From Halodesulfovibrio aestuarii DSM 17919 = ATCC 29578 (GTDB lineage: Bacteria > Desulfobacterota > Desulfovibrionia > Desulfovibrionales > Desulfovibrionaceae): a DNA stretch of 64,000 nt. A program made the translations under genes and the position numbers. Positions within the stretch are counted from its first letter, which is position 1, and every line of letters starts with the position of its first letter. The stretch covers positions 1 through 64,000 of the forward strand of contig NZ_ARQF01000016.1 in NCBI RefSeq assembly GCF_000384815.1. The letters are read 5' to 3'. This document shows, in pieces, positions 1 through 10,469 of this stretch. The notes below the pieces were generated by a model, which had not been told where the DNA came from, searched no databases, and saw only the letters and a list, made by a program, of their open reading frames with translations.

Positions 1-3000
1 TTAACCCAGCAGGTGTCGTCCAAATTTCTTTCTGTGGATCATAGGTTACAGGTAGCTCTTGACCATATGGTCGATCATTTGAACCCTTCGTAAATTTTGC
101 CAACATTGGCGCTGTAACATCAATCTCACCGCTTTGATCTGGAGTGGTGTGGACGATTGGAGAGCTTGAACCATTATCTGGAGTAACTAATGGGCCAGTG
201 TCAACACCACCTTCTGCTGAGTAACCGTCTGTGCCAGTATCAACACTAGGGGGAGTATTGTCATGCTCGGAAGGTAACGATGGCACATCATTACCGGAGT
301 ATCCAGGAACCGGCTCCATTCCGTTGGCAGTCTCGATGTAACGTGCGCCCGTACTTACAACTGATGTCCCGTCTTCGTTTTGGCCAACTCTATAATACTC
401 CCCTGTCCCTCTATCTTCAATGTATTCCAACTTACCAGTAACTGGATCTCTTCTTGCATTGCCGACGTAAAAAAGTTTTTCATCCCCAGAGTCAGTTTCC
501 AATACAGCCAGCCCCTTTTGGGCAGCAAAGATAGGAGACAACTTCACAAACGTAGAAATTAAGGCTACGGCACCGGCTTCGCCCATTGTCACAGCTAGGT
601 TGCAAGCATCATCAAGTCCTCTAGACAATTCATCAGCAACCTCAGGATATTTTTCACTGATAACTTTTAGTGTACCTGCAGTGAACAATGTTACGCCTGC
701 CAACAGGACAGCATCGTCCACTCCCACAACAGCTAGTAGGTTCTTTATATTCTCTAAGTAAGGCTTGCCATCGGTATACGTTAGCACAAAGCCATCTTTA
801 GCAACTATATCTGCGACATCACTCAATCTGCTAAGCTGTGAACCGATTATGCCTAGTGCTTCTGAATTGCTTTTCCCCTCATCTCGCAGTTTTGTATATT
901 CTTCACCAACTGCATCTGAAAGTGACTTACGAGCTTCCTCTGAGTTTACTCCTTTATTTACTGCAAGTATCTCAGCAGCATCCTTAGAAACTTTTTCTTT
1001 AAAGTCTTCAAGTTCTTGGGGAGTTAGAGTTTCCTTACCCTTTAAGTCCGCTATGCAGTCAGTTATTTTTGTATGCAGATTTTTAATTTTATTTGTAAGT
1101 TCCTTACCGCCACTTGCAATATCTGCAATCGTCGCACTATCAATGTAGACCTTAACGACAGTTTCACTGTTCTTAGTAAGCTCCTGTGCTTTTGCTAAAT
1201 TTCGATTTAAGCCATCAAGCGATGCATTGGGATCAGAGCGAATGATGATTGTGCCCGCACCAATTGTTGCGCGGTTAATCTGACGTTTATCGTGCGAAGA
1301 ATAGCCACCGGAAATGGTTGCTGTATCAATGATATTGTTGGGGTCTTGCGGATTTGTAGATGCCTCGTTCGCATCAGCAGCTTTCGGAGTAAAAGATGTG
1401 GATGCACTTACATTTGCATTGAAGCCTTTCCCTTTATCGGAATCTTTTATGTCAGCGAAAGTAAGTGTTTCCGTGTTTAGCGTTAGGTTATCGTTTTCAG
1501 CAGCAATAACCGCACCTTCAACATGGGTATTTTTCCCTGTATAAATATCTACTTTCTTTTCACCGACAATAGATGTTTGAGTGTCTACCCATTTTGATTT
1601 TGAACTGTTACTTCCTACACCGGCATTAACACTGACACTCACACCATAGCCAACGGTGACTGAACCACCGACACTAAGCTGCGACCCCTTAGAACTAGTT
1701 TTTCCTTGGACGCTACGTACAGTCAGGTTTTCGCCGACATTCATATCGACAGTTGAACCTTTCAGATTCGCGCCTTGAATTGTAGTATCTTTTTCGGAAG
1801 TTACTGAAAGGGATTGACCTGCCGTTACACCAGTATTCACGGGAGTAACAACTTTGCCTTTTCCTTCAGAAAGGGAAACAGCAGCAGAACCTGTAACACC
1901 AATAGAAGCGCCACCGGCACCGACACTGGCACCGATGCCTCCACGTGCATCGGCAAAGGATGTGCTGAAAGAAGAAGTATATGTATTCTCTGTTGACGAA
2001 ACGAAAACATCGTCTCCGGCAGTTAATGAGACATCATTTGCGGCATGAATTTGGGCTCCGGTAATAGACAAATCATCATTAGCCGTCAGACTAATGTTAT
2101 TACCTGAGTTAATGCTTGATGCTATTGCAACTTTTGAAGTGTTTTCCTGTTTTGCTTCTGAATAAGTGGCACCCGCTGTGGCCGAAATAGAGGCTGTATT
2201 GGTCATAGCAGAGCTAAGAGCTGAATAAGCCTCCATTGCGGCACTTGCAGCTGTAACGGCTTCTGCTGCGGCATTGCCTTTACCTGCCTGTAGAGCATTA
2301 GGAAGGTCTGCAAGAGTACGCGCTACTCTAGTTACACTTTGCTTTGCAGCTAGCTTTGCTCCGACCTCAATATCACGAACATAAGAATCTATTTTTTCTA
2401 CATCATGCGCAGCTTCTATACTAATATCTTCACCCGCGCTGATTGTAACATTCTCACCAGATGCTATATTTGATGAGATTTGGGTTACATTTCTTCCAGA
2501 TGAAATTGTTACATTCTTATTAGCTGCAAGGTTTGACTGTGCGTTATAAAGACCAGAGAACTCTTCTTTTTGTTCTGTTATCTTAATACCACTCGACAAA
2601 CTAATTTCATCTTCGGAAAAATTAAACCCAAAACCTGCAACGCTTTTCTTAGTCGATTGGGTTGATTCTTCCTCACTTCGACCGGAAAGAATATTTACAT
2701 CACGCCCAGCAGTTATCTTCAGGTCTTCATTTGCCATGAGTTCAGAGCCTATTACTACCGCATCATTATGAGCTGCGATAGTAATGTTCTCATTTGAAAT
2801 GACGCTGGAACCAACGCTCGTGGAGTGCTTAGCTGAACCTTTACCTACACTGCTTTCAGCATAGGTCAGCCAACCTGAATCAAATCCTAACGAAAAGCCT
2901 GATTTTTCCTTTTTATTACGGGAGGTATATTCATTTTGCGCAGCAACAATGTTTATGTCCCCCTGATTGCTTGTTAACGAAAGCTCCCCATCAGAAAAAA

Positions 3001-6000
3001 TATTGCTTGCAGACAACCTTACGTCATCTTCTGCTGTCGCAGAGAACGTTCCCCCAGAACTCAGATTGCTGGCAACCTGCGTAGAGCTAGTATAGTCGCC
3101 GCTTTTTAGCTTTGCCCCTAAAAACCCCTTACTGCTATGGTACCGTGATGATTCATGAACATCTTGTGCTGAAGCAACGCTAATCTTGCCGCTCGACTCT
3201 AGCGCCAGATTGCCGTCCGCATTGATGTCACTACCAATAACAGCTAAATCTCCTTCACCGGCAGATCCAGCAAGAATCTTTACATTACCGCCGCCTGAAA
3301 TCTTTGAGCCCTTGTTACGAATATTAAGTTCATGCCCTGAGCTGACCTTTTTCTTGCCAAACACCCCACTGCCTTTGGACTTACTATAGTAATAAAACTC
3401 GTTGTGCTCAGCAGCTGAGGTAATGTTTACGTGTTCACCAGCCGTAATGGAGGTGTCAGCACCGGAGGCTGCAAGGCTTGCCTGCATTGCCACATCCCGT
3501 CCGGCGGATATTTCTATATTTTCTCCAGCAGCAACAACGCTTTCGTCAAAATGAGAGTCTTTACTCCATGATCTATTTTTCTTTCCACGGTCAATGTGTG
3601 AACTTGCAGTAGTTTCTTTGCCTACTATCGCCACATCACGCACTGCAGAAATAGAAGTGTTTCCACCTGAAACAACATCTGTCCCACTTAAGACAACATC
3701 GTTACCAGCCGTTAATTGCAGATCACCAGTTGCGCGTATTGCGCCGCGTGCTCCAGAAGTTTGTACAACACTGCCTCCGGCATTATGCGTCTTAACATAC
3801 TTATCTGAGACAATATCTCCCTCTGCAGTAAGTGAGACATTCCCCCCTTCTATTACACCACTTCTGTTTGTAATATCACCCGTTGCTGTAACGGCTACGC
3901 TTGTAGCACCAGAAACCGTGCCACCAGAGTTCAAAAACTCTTCTGTGGTAATTGTCACGTCTTCTTTGGCGACTATTGCTCCACTATTCTTCACATCGTC
4001 AGCAACAACCTTAACACTTTTGCCAACAATAACAGCACCGTCTGTGGCTAGTTTATCAAGGCTGTTTGAAGCCAGATACACAACAGGAACAAAGACTTCT
4101 TCTCCTGCAACTGTTTTTTTCTCCATCCAGAGAATATCATTATGCAGTGAAGCTATCTGGTCTTCCGTAAGGGCCACGCCTACACTTAATGAGAGAGAAT
4201 CTTTTTCCGCTAGCGCATTGTCCATTAAGATCTGCATTTGATCTGCGTCAGACGTAACGCCGGAATCTAAGAATCTACCACCTGTAAGCTTGTAAATCTG
4301 TTCTTGGACTAATTTGGTTTCATAGCCAGCATCACCGAGAACCTGCTCTGTTTCGTCCATGGTAAAACCGGCACGCTTAAAGAAATAGTCTGATCCAAGA
4401 AACTCAGACATGCTAAGTAATACAGGATTAGTCTCCACCCTATAGCGGTGACCTGGAGTTTTATTGATTATGTATAATTGGCTAAGGTGTTCCGGAAGCA
4501 AAGGAACTTCCACTTTTGAAAAATGACTATCGTCGACTGGAGCGACGGGAGTTTCACCAGCAAGGGGGGAAAGCACCGATGCCATAGTACTTTCTGGATA
4601 CGTGCCTTGTCCGCCTGTAGTGTAGGATTCTATACCATTCGTTGCATGTGTTGCAGTAATTACAACATCTCCTCCGGCAACTATTGTTCCGCCGGAGCCT
4701 GCAATCTTAATATCTTTTTTCTCAACACCACTTCCGTGATTCTCATACCGAGGACTACGGTGTTCATTATATTTACCGATTCCCCATATAACAGAGCTGT
4801 GAGAATAGGCCGCATTTTCTTCGTTAACAAAGTTTGTAGTGTCTACTGTTATATCACCAAGAATTGATGTTAATGCGCTACCAGTATTTCTAAAGTTAGT
4901 ACTGGAAATATACAAATCATCTTTGGCTGTAATAGTAGCCATTTTATCTATATTTTCTGCACTATCTTCTACTGTAACAGCTTTAACCAAAACTGAATAT
5001 CGTGGAGACCTTACCGCATACTCATGGCCACTATTCAAATGTCCTTGCGCAGAATTAACATAACTTTCTCGAGTTGGGTCCGGTTTAACAAGAAGTTCCT
5101 CTCTTGATTTATTAATTGCCGCTTGAACTTCTGATCGTGAAAACGTTCTTTCTGCTGTATTCAGACCAAGAGCCCGTAGCATAGCATTGTCAACTGCCCA
5201 GGTACGACGCCTAGAGTAACTAAAAGGATCTCCTGTTAAAGATGTAAAAAAGTCTTCACAGTTATCTCGTGTATTCCCAGTGCTACAATATGCACCTCGA
5301 AAAACACTCTCACGTCCAGCGACTACAGAATATTCACTGTTGTAGTTAATAAATTCGTCTGCAGAAATGGTAATAGAACCACCATATGACTCTATTTGAC
5401 CAGAGGCATTAGTAAAGGACGCCATACTCTCACCAGCAGCTTCACCTTCAAGGGTAATATCCCCTTTCGATATGACCGCCCCTTTGTCATTGGTAAACTG
5501 GCCTTTAATGCTAGCATGGATATTGCCAGCCGAAGCCAATACCCCTGTATTGGTTACAGAATCAGTGGCATGCAAATTAAGATCTGTACCAGCGGATACG
5601 GTTGCGGAGTTGCTAATTTTTGAGGCATCGAGTTCAATTGTCGGGGCATCAATGACTGCTGAGATTCTTCCTGTCTCTGCTGTGAGTTCAATCTTATCAT
5701 TTGCTGCCACTTCAACACGATCATTGGACACCAGTAAACCTGACGCAGCTACGTTATTCCCAGAAACTCGCAGAAGATTTCCTGCAGAGAATTGTCCTTT
5801 GGCAGAGACATCCCCTGTGCCTGCAATAGAAAGGTTATTTCCTGCTATGACATGGCCTGAAAGATCTATTCCGCTTGCTTTAAGGTAAACTGAGCCAATT
5901 GATGAAATATCGTTTGAAGAAGTCCAGTTCCCCCCTACGTCCAAAGACAGATCACCTCCGGAAGTAATACCTTCATGGAGTTGCAGTTGGCCTGCGTTAA

Positions 6001-7738
6001 GAACAAAGTCTTTTCCAGAGGAAAGGAGAGCTCTCGTAGTAATGCTGTCATCTGCACGTAAATGCATTGCATCCGTGGAGAGTACTTTTTCTGCAATATC
6101 CATGGAGCCAGCTTGGAATGCCAATTCTTGCCCGGCAGACAATACTCCGCTTGTGATAAGCCCATGACCGACTACAGCGCGGAAATCGCCACCAGCAATA
6201 GCGGACTGCAGCACCTTAAGATTATCAGCAGACAGAGCAATATTACCCTGCGACGATATGGCATTTGATATAACAGCAACCTGACTTGCAGAGATTGTTA
6301 AGTCACTACCAGTGGTAATATCACCAGCCACCTCTATATCTTGTCCCTGTAAAGTCGTCTGAGCTAAAGATGACATTGTGCCAGAGGTCGCCAACTTACC
6401 TGTGCTTTCAATCTCTATAGAACCGTTTGCTGTGATATCGCCTTCTAAAGTAGCTACCCCTGCGGTAACGGTCATTGACCCACCAGAAGCGATATCGCCA
6501 GTGCTATGCACACCCTCCTGACCTTCAATGCGTAGAACCTTACCCGCAGTAACAGAGCTATCTACTCTTATGCTTTTGCCTTTAAGAGTTAGCTTGTCCT
6601 CAGAAGACAACTTGTCTGAAATCTCAATATGATTACGAGCTGTAACCCCTAGCTCAGATCCAGCAGAAACGCCTCCATTTACGGCCACATCACTTGCAGA
6701 AAAAGCAATGTTATTTCCCGCTACGAGAGGGTCAGAATTATCCGTTTTACGCTCTATTGTTATTGCATTATTTGCATCAAGTTTAATTGCGCCCGACGAA
6801 TTAACGGCACCAGAAATAACTATAGAATCCCCGGAAGCGATTAATTCATTTTGCGCTACTATATTATTGCGTAGTTGAATCTTGCCGGCTGAACTAATTT
6901 CCAAATGATCAGTAGACTGCGTCAACCCTTCAAGGTTAACACCAACCCCTTTTTCTGTTCCTACAAGACGAATACGGTCAGCATACATACCGCCAAGAGC
7001 TGTTGAGTCGATTGAAACGGCTGGCTTACTTCCGCTAGCTTCAGAAGAAGCCATCCTACCGGATAAATAGTCATATTGGCCTGTTCCTGTAGTTACGGTG
7101 AGATCTTTGGCGTAAATACCAGCATTAATCTTAGCCACACGGGTAACCATAGAAAATGCATCAATATTGCGAGCATTTAGTCCCGCACCACTGATTTCAA
7201 TATCACCCTTATCAACATCCAAACCAAGAAGATTTTCATGTTCATCCCAACGTGGAACCCCTGTTGTGAGCATCGCTTTAGGGATATTAATAAATCCACC
7301 GCCATTAACAGTAATGCCGTTAGGGTTGGCTAAGATATAATCCGCACGTTTTCCGAAAACCTCAATATATCCATTCAATAAAGAACGGTTTGTTCCGGTT
7401 ACTTCGTTAACAATTTTAGCTGCTGATCCAGAATGTAATAACGGGTTCGCACCAATAACGCCGCCAAGTTGAGATCTACCAATCGCATTGCTGTTGTTAA
7501 TAATTACGCCACGATTTGATACATTGAACTCAGTGTACTTACTATGCGAGATGCCGTGTCGATTAGGAGCAGGGATGTTCACTATAGGAACACCATTTCG
7601 TGCCGCATCTAGCTGTGCCTGATGTTTTGCCTTCGCACCAGTATCAACAATGATTCCTTGTGCATGAACAAGTGCAGGCGAAAAAGTCATCAGAAAACAT
7701 AGTACTGAACATAAAATTTTGTGATAAAGAGAACTCAT
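1..7738 (-). CDS. TpsA exoprotein, CdiA/filamentous haemagglutinin family (partial, 3' end off window)
   Basis: A secreted beta-helical giant exported by the adjacent TpsB. The frame starts at ATG 7738 and was in frame and open at every place I sampled (about 6900, 5400, 4680, 4260, 1260 and 300), running off the left edge after about 2,579 codons. A signal peptide ends near residue 26 (..PALVHA). The TPS domain follows, with the conserved ANPNGI motif near residue 135. The middle has rows of short haemagglutinin-type beta-helix repeats. Near residue 1,110 is the CdiA/HMW-type block with motifs LGSDYFF, LVQEQIYKLTGGRFL, followed by more FHA repeats to about residue 2,150. Next come a helical stretch with two hydrophobic segments (residues about 2,330-2,400) and a Pro/Ser/Asp-rich linker. 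This architecture is that of contact-dependent inhibition or adhesion proteins, whose variable C-terminus carries the toxin; that part is not in the window, so a toxin is inferred only. Confidence 0.9.
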   Translation of the reverse strand, partial: MSSLYHKILCSVLCFLMTFSPALVHAQGIIVDTGAKAKHQAQLDAARNGVPIVNIPAPNRHGISHSKYTEFNVSNRGVIINNSNAIGRSQLGGVIGANPLLHSGSAAKIVNEVTGTNRSLLNGYIEVFGKRADYILANPNGITVNGGGFINIPKAMLTTGVPRWDEHENLLGLDVDKGDIEISGAGLNARNIDAFSMVTRVAKINAGIYAKDLTVTTGTGQYDYLSGRMASSEASGSKPAVSIDSTALGGMYADRIRLVGTEKGVGVNLEGLTQSTDHLEISSAGKIQLRNNIVAQNELIASGDSIVISGAVNSSGAIKLDANNAITIERKTDNSDPLVAGNNIAFSASDVAVNGGVSAGSELGVTARNHIEISDKLSSEDKLTLKGKSIRVDSSVTAGKVLRIEGQEGVHSTGDIASGGSMTVTAGVATLEGDITANGSIEIESTGKLATSGTMSSLAQTTLQGQDIEVAGDITTGSDLTISASQVAVISNAISSQGNIALSADNLKVLQSAIAGGDFRAVVGHGLITSGVLSAGQELAFQAGSMDIAEKVLSTDAMHLRADDSITTRALLSSGKDFVLNAGQLQLHEGITSGGDLSLDVGGNWTSSNDISSIGSVYLKASGIDLSGHVIAGNNLSIAGTGDVSAKGQFSAGNLLRVSGNNVAASGLLVSNDRVEVAANDKIELTAETGRISAVIDAPTIELDASKISNSATVSAGTDLNLHATDSVTNTGVLASAGNIHASIKGQFTNDKGAVISKGDITLEGEAAGESMASFTNASGQIESYGGSITISADEFINYNSEYSVVAGRESVFRGAYCSTGNTRDNCEDFFTSLTGDPFSYSRRRTWAVDNAMLRALGLNTAERTFSRSEVQAAINKSREELLVKPDPTRESYVNSAQGHLNSGHEYAVRSPRYSVLVKAVTVEDSAENIDKMATITAKDDLYISSTNFRNTGSALTSILGDITVDTTNFVNEENAAYSHSSVIWGIGKYNEHRSPRYENHGSGVEKKDIKIAGSGGTIVAGGDVVITATHATNGIESYTTGGQGTYPESTMASVLSPLAGETPVAPVDDSHFSKVEVPLLPEHLSQLYIINKTPGHRYRVETNPVLLSMSEFLGSDYFFKRAGFTMDETEQVLGDAGYETKLVQEQIYKLTGGRFLDSGVTSDADQMQILMDNALAEKDSLSLSVGVALTEDQIASLHNDILWMEKKTVAGEEVFVPVVYLASNSLDKLATDGAVIVGKSVKVVADDVKNSGAIVAKEDVTITTEEFLNSGGTVSGATSVAVTATGDITNRSGVIEGGNVSLTAEGDIVSDKYVKTHNAGGSVVQTSGARGAIRATGDLQLTAGNDVVLSGTDVVSGGNTSISAVRDVAIVGKETTASSHIDRGKKNRSWSKDSHFDESVVAAGENIEISAGRDVAMQASLAASGADTSITAGEHVNITSAAEHNEFYYYSKSKGSGVFGKKKVSSGHELNIRNKGSKISGGGNVKILAGSAGEGDLAVIGSDINADGNLALESSGKISVASAQDVHESSRYHSSKGFLGAKLKSGDYTSSTQVASNLSSGGTFSATAEDDVRLSASNIFSDGELSLTSNQGDINIVAAQNEYTSRNKKEKSGFSLGFDSGWLTYAESSVGKGSAKHSTSVGSSVISNENITIAAHNDAVVIGSELMANEDLKITAGRDVNILSGRSEEESTQSTKKSVAGFGFNFSEDEISLSSGIKITEQKEEFSGLYNAQSNLAANKNVTISSGRNVTQISSNIASGENVTISAGEDISIEAAHDVEKIDSYVRDIEVGAKLAAKQSVTRVARTLADLPNALQAGKGNAAAEAVTAASAAMEAYSALSSAMTNTASISATAGATYSEAKQENTSKVAIASSINSGNNISLTANDDLSITGAQIHAANDVSLTAGDDVFVSSTENTYTSSFSTSFADARGGIGASVGAGGASIGVTGSAAVSLSEGKGKVVTPVNTGVTAGQSLSVTSEKDTTIQGANLKGSTVDMNVGENLTVRSVQGKTSSKGSQLSVGGSVTVGYGVSVSVNAGVGSNSSKSKWVDTQTSIVGEKKVDIYTGKNTHVEGAVIAAENDNLTLNTETLTFADIKDSDKGKGFNANVSASTSFTPKAADANEASTNPQDPNNIIDTATISGGYSSHDKRQINRATIGAGTIIIRSDPNASLDGLNRNLAKAQELTKNSETVVKVYIDSATIADIASGGKELTNKIKNLHTKITDCIADLKGKETLTPQELEDFKEKVSKDAAEILAVNKGVNSEEARKSLSDAVGEEYTKLRDEGKSNSEALGIIGSQLSRLSDVADIVAKDGFVLTYTDGKPYLENIKNLLAVVGVDDAVLLAGVTLFTAGTLKVISEKYPEVADELSRGLDDACNLAVTMGEAGAVALISTFVKLSPIFAAQKGLAVLETDSGDEKLFYVGNARRDPVTGKLEYIEDRGTGEYYRVGQNEDGTSVVSTGARYIETANGMEPVPGYSGNDVPSLPSEHDNTPPSVDTGTDGYSAEGGVDTGPLVTPDNGSSSPIVHTTPDQSGEIDVTAPMLAKFTKGSNDRPYGQELPVTYDPQKEIWTTPAGL

Positions 7739-7747
7739 GGTGACACC

Positions 7748-9484
7748 TTAAAACGTTAGCTTTACAGAGGAATATATTTCAAAATCATTTTTCAAAAGAT
7801 AATCAGGCGCATCTAATGGCTTTGCGAAAACAATTTCTGCCGCCAAACGTCCGCCACCGGTGCGTATTCCCAATACTGCACCTTGCAGTGTCCCCCCGTT
7901 ATAGGCATCATGCTGATCCTCCAATACACATCCAGCATCATACCCAGCAAATATTTCAATAGACTTCGCCAACCCCCACATATCTTCCATAGGAATGATC
8001 AATGCCAAATCATTCCTTACATATCCCCCGGTACTTCCATAAATATTGTCCTCATGAAATCCACGCACCGTATACCTACTCCCTATGCTGAACTGTTCCG
8101 CAGAGTAGAGAGTATCTGGAGACCATTGGGTGGAAAAAATAGATGAAAATACGAACTGGTTTGAATAAATCGTAAACGGGCGCATTACACTAAGATTCAA
8201 TGTGGCTTTATCAAATGTTGTCTGAGGTGACGCCAAAGAAAACTCAGAATCCGTTGGCTGAACGCCAAATATTGGCAGTCCCTTAGTGTACTCACCACGA
8301 ATGGATATGGCGGTGCCTAATACACGGACAACACCACTGCCGTACATCGAAAGATCTGTAAGTTGATAGCTGCTTGCAAGTAATTTTGTGTCGTCAAGGT
8401 AGGTGCGTATACAACGACTTAAAAAGGATGTTCCAAGAGTAAATTTGCTATTAGCACTTCGATACACAACACGCTCTAACGAGGCTCCACCTGTCAAGGT
8501 TTCACCTGTGTTACGCAATTGCATATTTCCATCACCGATGAGGCTGTTATATTTAAATACACCAAAGGTTCCCGAAAAAGACCAATACCCATACCCCATC
8601 GTATAGAAAGATTGCAGACTATAACTCCTCAATCCTTCATAATTAAATAGATTTTCAGCATCACCACTAAACGAAATAGAAAGAAGATCATTTAGGTCGA
8701 ACAAGTTGTCTTTTTCAAAAGAAGACAAAAATTGTGTCGTGCCCGTAAGCTCTTGACCGGAGTTGTCTACACCGAAAGCGGGACGCCAGGTACGCGTCGG
8801 CTGATTGTCAATAACCACACATGTTGTGCCAACTTTTTCACCAGGCTCAAGGCGTATTTTAGCATTATTTGAAGGCAACTTATTAAGCTGATCAAGTCCC
8901 TGCTCAATATCTCGAATATTAAGCTTACGACCATTAAGATCTGGGAAAGCACAATAGAGTTGCCTTTCTCCATTTTCTGCTGGCGGATTAAATTTAAAAG
9001 ACGTTACCTCTCCTTCAACAACAACTAACTTCAACACGCCAGAACCCATATCTTGTTGTGGGACAAAAATACGTGAAGTTATGTATCCTTTTGCGATGTA
9101 GAGGTTTGTTAGCTCGCGTATAAGCTCCTTAATATCAGCAAGGCGCAAGCACTTGGAGCTATAGCGTGCTATAATTTCACTATACTCATCTTCATCAAGT
9201 AACGTGCACCCAGTCAGTGATATGGTCTTTATTGAAACACATATTTTTTGATCTGCCTCTTCAGGGCTTTTGGGTAGCAAGTACTCTTCATCACCAAGAG
9301 ATTTTTCGTACTGCTCTTTGTGTTTTTTCTGTAGTTCTTTCCTTCGTTGTTCTTCTTGTTGTTGTAATACAGCATCGTTTCTAAATATAGATTCTTCCGT
9401 ACTTGAATACCCATCAAGAGGTTGACCCATCAACAAAAGCGATACGTTGCATAATAAAAGTAGAGCAGTAGCAAGTTTGTGCAT
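7748..9484 (-). CDS. TpsB outer-membrane transporter (ShlB/FhaC/HecB family)
   Basis: The pore that secretes the TpsA exoprotein encoded 9 bp downstream. The 578 residues match the family size. An N-terminal signal peptide (MHKLATALLLLCNVSLLL) is followed by a charged Gln/Glu/Lys-rich helix (residues about 40-65) like the FhaC plug helix. A POTRA-type region (about 80-230) contains IKTISLTGCTLL and YITSRIFVPQQ. A 16-strand-type barrel then extends to the C-terminus, with the family motif near VRGFHEDNIYG (about residue 475) and a terminal SSVKLTF ending in Phe, as outer-membrane beta-barrels do. Gene order tpsB-tpsA on one strand is the classic TPS operon. No separate immunity gene is visible here; in CDI systems it would follow tpsA, off the left edge. 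Confidence 0.93.
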   Translation of the reverse strand: MHKLATALLLLCNVSLLLMGQPLDGYSSTEESIFRNDAVLQQQEEQRRKELQKKHKEQYEKSLGDEEYLLPKSPEEADQKICVSIKTISLTGCTLLDEDEYSEIIARYSSKCLRLADIKELIRELTNLYIAKGYITSRIFVPQQDMGSGVLKLVVVEGEVTSFKFNPPAENGERQLYCAFPDLNGRKLNIRDIEQGLDQLNKLPSNNAKIRLEPGEKVGTTCVVIDNQPTRTWRPAFGVDNSGQELTGTTQFLSSFEKDNLFDLNDLLSISFSGDAENLFNYEGLRSYSLQSFYTMGYGYWSFSGTFGVFKYNSLIGDGNMQLRNTGETLTGGASLERVVYRSANSKFTLGTSFLSRCIRTYLDDTKLLASSYQLTDLSMYGSGVVRVLGTAISIRGEYTKGLPIFGVQPTDSEFSLASPQTTFDKATLNLSVMRPFTIYSNQFVFSSIFSTQWSPDTLYSAEQFSIGSRYTVRGFHEDNIYGSTGGYVRNDLALIIPMEDMWGLAKSIEIFAGYDAGCVLEDQHDAYNGGTLQGAVLGIRTGGGRLAAEIVFAKPLDAPDYLLKNDFEIYSSVKLTF

Positions 9485-9966
9485 ATTTTTTCATTCTTAT
9501 TTTTTTATTAACGAAAACTTTAGCTGCGCTATATGCGCAAATGAAATTTTTATCATTAAAAAAATTATTATTTCTTCATGTTATGTTCATAACAGAAAAT
9601 AAAAATGCATTGCAATACTGTTACACGGATGAGATACTTTACAGTTCTTCATCTAGATCAATAGGCAATTAATGTTGTAATAAAATGTAAGGTGAACTAA
9701 TTTTAAAAATCAGACTCGAAAAACACATTAACAATTCAAACTAAACAGTTATAGAAAGTTCATAATACTTTTTCGGCAACCTATGTAATTTGCGAGTCTT
9801 TATAAGAAAAGAAATTGAAGTAGTAATATGTTGTATAGGGAGAACTCCCAGCTAAATACCTATTCCATAATGAAAAATCTTACTTTAAACGATCATGTTA
9901 ACGAAAATTTCCCCATTCTCCTTAATAGCAAATTGGATAAATTCCTTACCGCTGTTCGTTGAACAC
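9485..9966. other. AT-rich gene-free stretch upstream of the TPS operon
   Basis: About 480 bp with no credible ORF on either strand and very low GC. It must contain the promoter of the minus-strand tpsB-tpsA operon; several TA-rich -10-like words occur, but none stands out with a good -35 partner. Confidence 0.5.
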
Positions 9967-10001
9967 AAAAAAAGCCCTCACAGTCGTCACTGTAAGGGCT
10001 T
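9967..10001 (-). terminator. Rho-independent terminator behind the tRNA-Ser remnant
   Basis: A 13-bp stem (AAGCCCTCACAGT / ACTGTAAGGGCTT, one mismatch) with loop CGTC, followed on the minus strand by seven T residues. It lies just 3' of the tRNA-Ser fragment, as expected for the original tRNA gene's own terminator. Confidence 0.8.
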
Positions 10002-10009
10002 AATTCTCA

Positions 10010-10034
10010 TGGCGGAGAAGGAGGGATTCGAATC
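10010..10034 (-). other. tRNA-Ser 3'-end remnant, probable att core
   Basis: On the minus strand these 25 nt read as the last part of a serine tRNA: T-loop TTCGAAT, half of the T stem, the acceptor 3' strand, G73 and encoded CCA. The bases immediately 5' do not pair with the T-stem half, so no complete tRNA exists here. Tyrosine-recombinase elements commonly integrate at tRNA 3' ends and leave such a core duplicate. A terminator on one side and phage-type gene remnants on the other support an att scar. The intact tRNA-Ser is not in this window. Confidence 0.7.
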
Positions 10035-10056
10035 GAAACATAACCATTTGGATTTT

Positions 10057-10071
10057 AATAGTTTAAAAAAA
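10057..10071. repeat. 15-bp direct repeat, copy 1
   Basis: AATAGTTTAAAAAAA, identical to the copy at 11087-11101. The two copies bracket the roughly 1-kb block of phage-like remnants. The word is AT-rich, so chance is possible, but its placement beside the att-like core suggests an element boundary or integrase/excisionase arm site. Confidence 0.4.
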
Positions 10072-10249
10072 TAATGAGATTATAATGTGCCACCTTGTGT
10101 ACCACATTTGGACGGCTACCGGGTTCAACTCCTCGATATCTATGTACTAGATCGCCAAAATTTCTATTTGCCTAACTTCACTCAACAGATCATTGCAACG
10201 AAGCACCACCATCAGAACGACTTCCCAAAGAACTTTGGGGAGTTCTTGA

Positions 10250-10464
10250 ATGGTTCGTTACGACAAACGAAAAGAATGGGATAAGTAAGCTACAATCGTC
10301 CATTACTGGTTCGTGACAATTCACCCTACTACCTCGAGGTGGCCGCTATTGCAGGAAAACCAGTTATCGGCCACTGCGACTGCTGCGGTCACCTGATCTG
10401 CAAAGGCGAACCACACACCAACAACTACGGCTTATGGTGTACCCGCTGTATGCCGAAGGGGTAA
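10250..10464 (+). pseudogene. Frameshifted small phage-type Cys-rich protein
   Basis: A good ribosome site (GGGGAG, 7 nt) precedes ATG 10250, which encodes MVRYDKRKEWDK and then hits TAA at 10286. In a frame reached by supplying one missing base, the reading continues with YNRPLLVRDNSPYYLEV and on to TAA 10464. The second part carries paired cysteines (CDCCG and CTRC), a small zinc-ribbon-like arrangement. The simplest reading is one gene of about 71 codons broken by a single-base deletion near 10286. It is followed at once by the small ORF at 10470, with the ribosome site of the latter formed by the end of this gene. The function is unknown; the compact order looks like a prophage early region. 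Confidence 0.6.
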
Positions 10465-10469
10465 AAGAC

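Noticed and set aside
3594-4241. Long plus-strand ORF (215 codons) opposite the exoprotein gene, with others at 765-1148 and 5472-5888.
   Set aside because: They are antisense to a frame with signal peptide and family motifs. Their proteins are Ser/Thr/Pro-rich and low in complexity, as expected from the complement of FHA repeats, and none has a ribosome site.
10087-10284. 65-codon plus-strand ORF just right of the att core.
   Set aside because: It has no ribosome site, overlaps the better-supported small gene beginning at 10250, and shows no recognisable motif. It may contain integrase arm sites rather than a protein.
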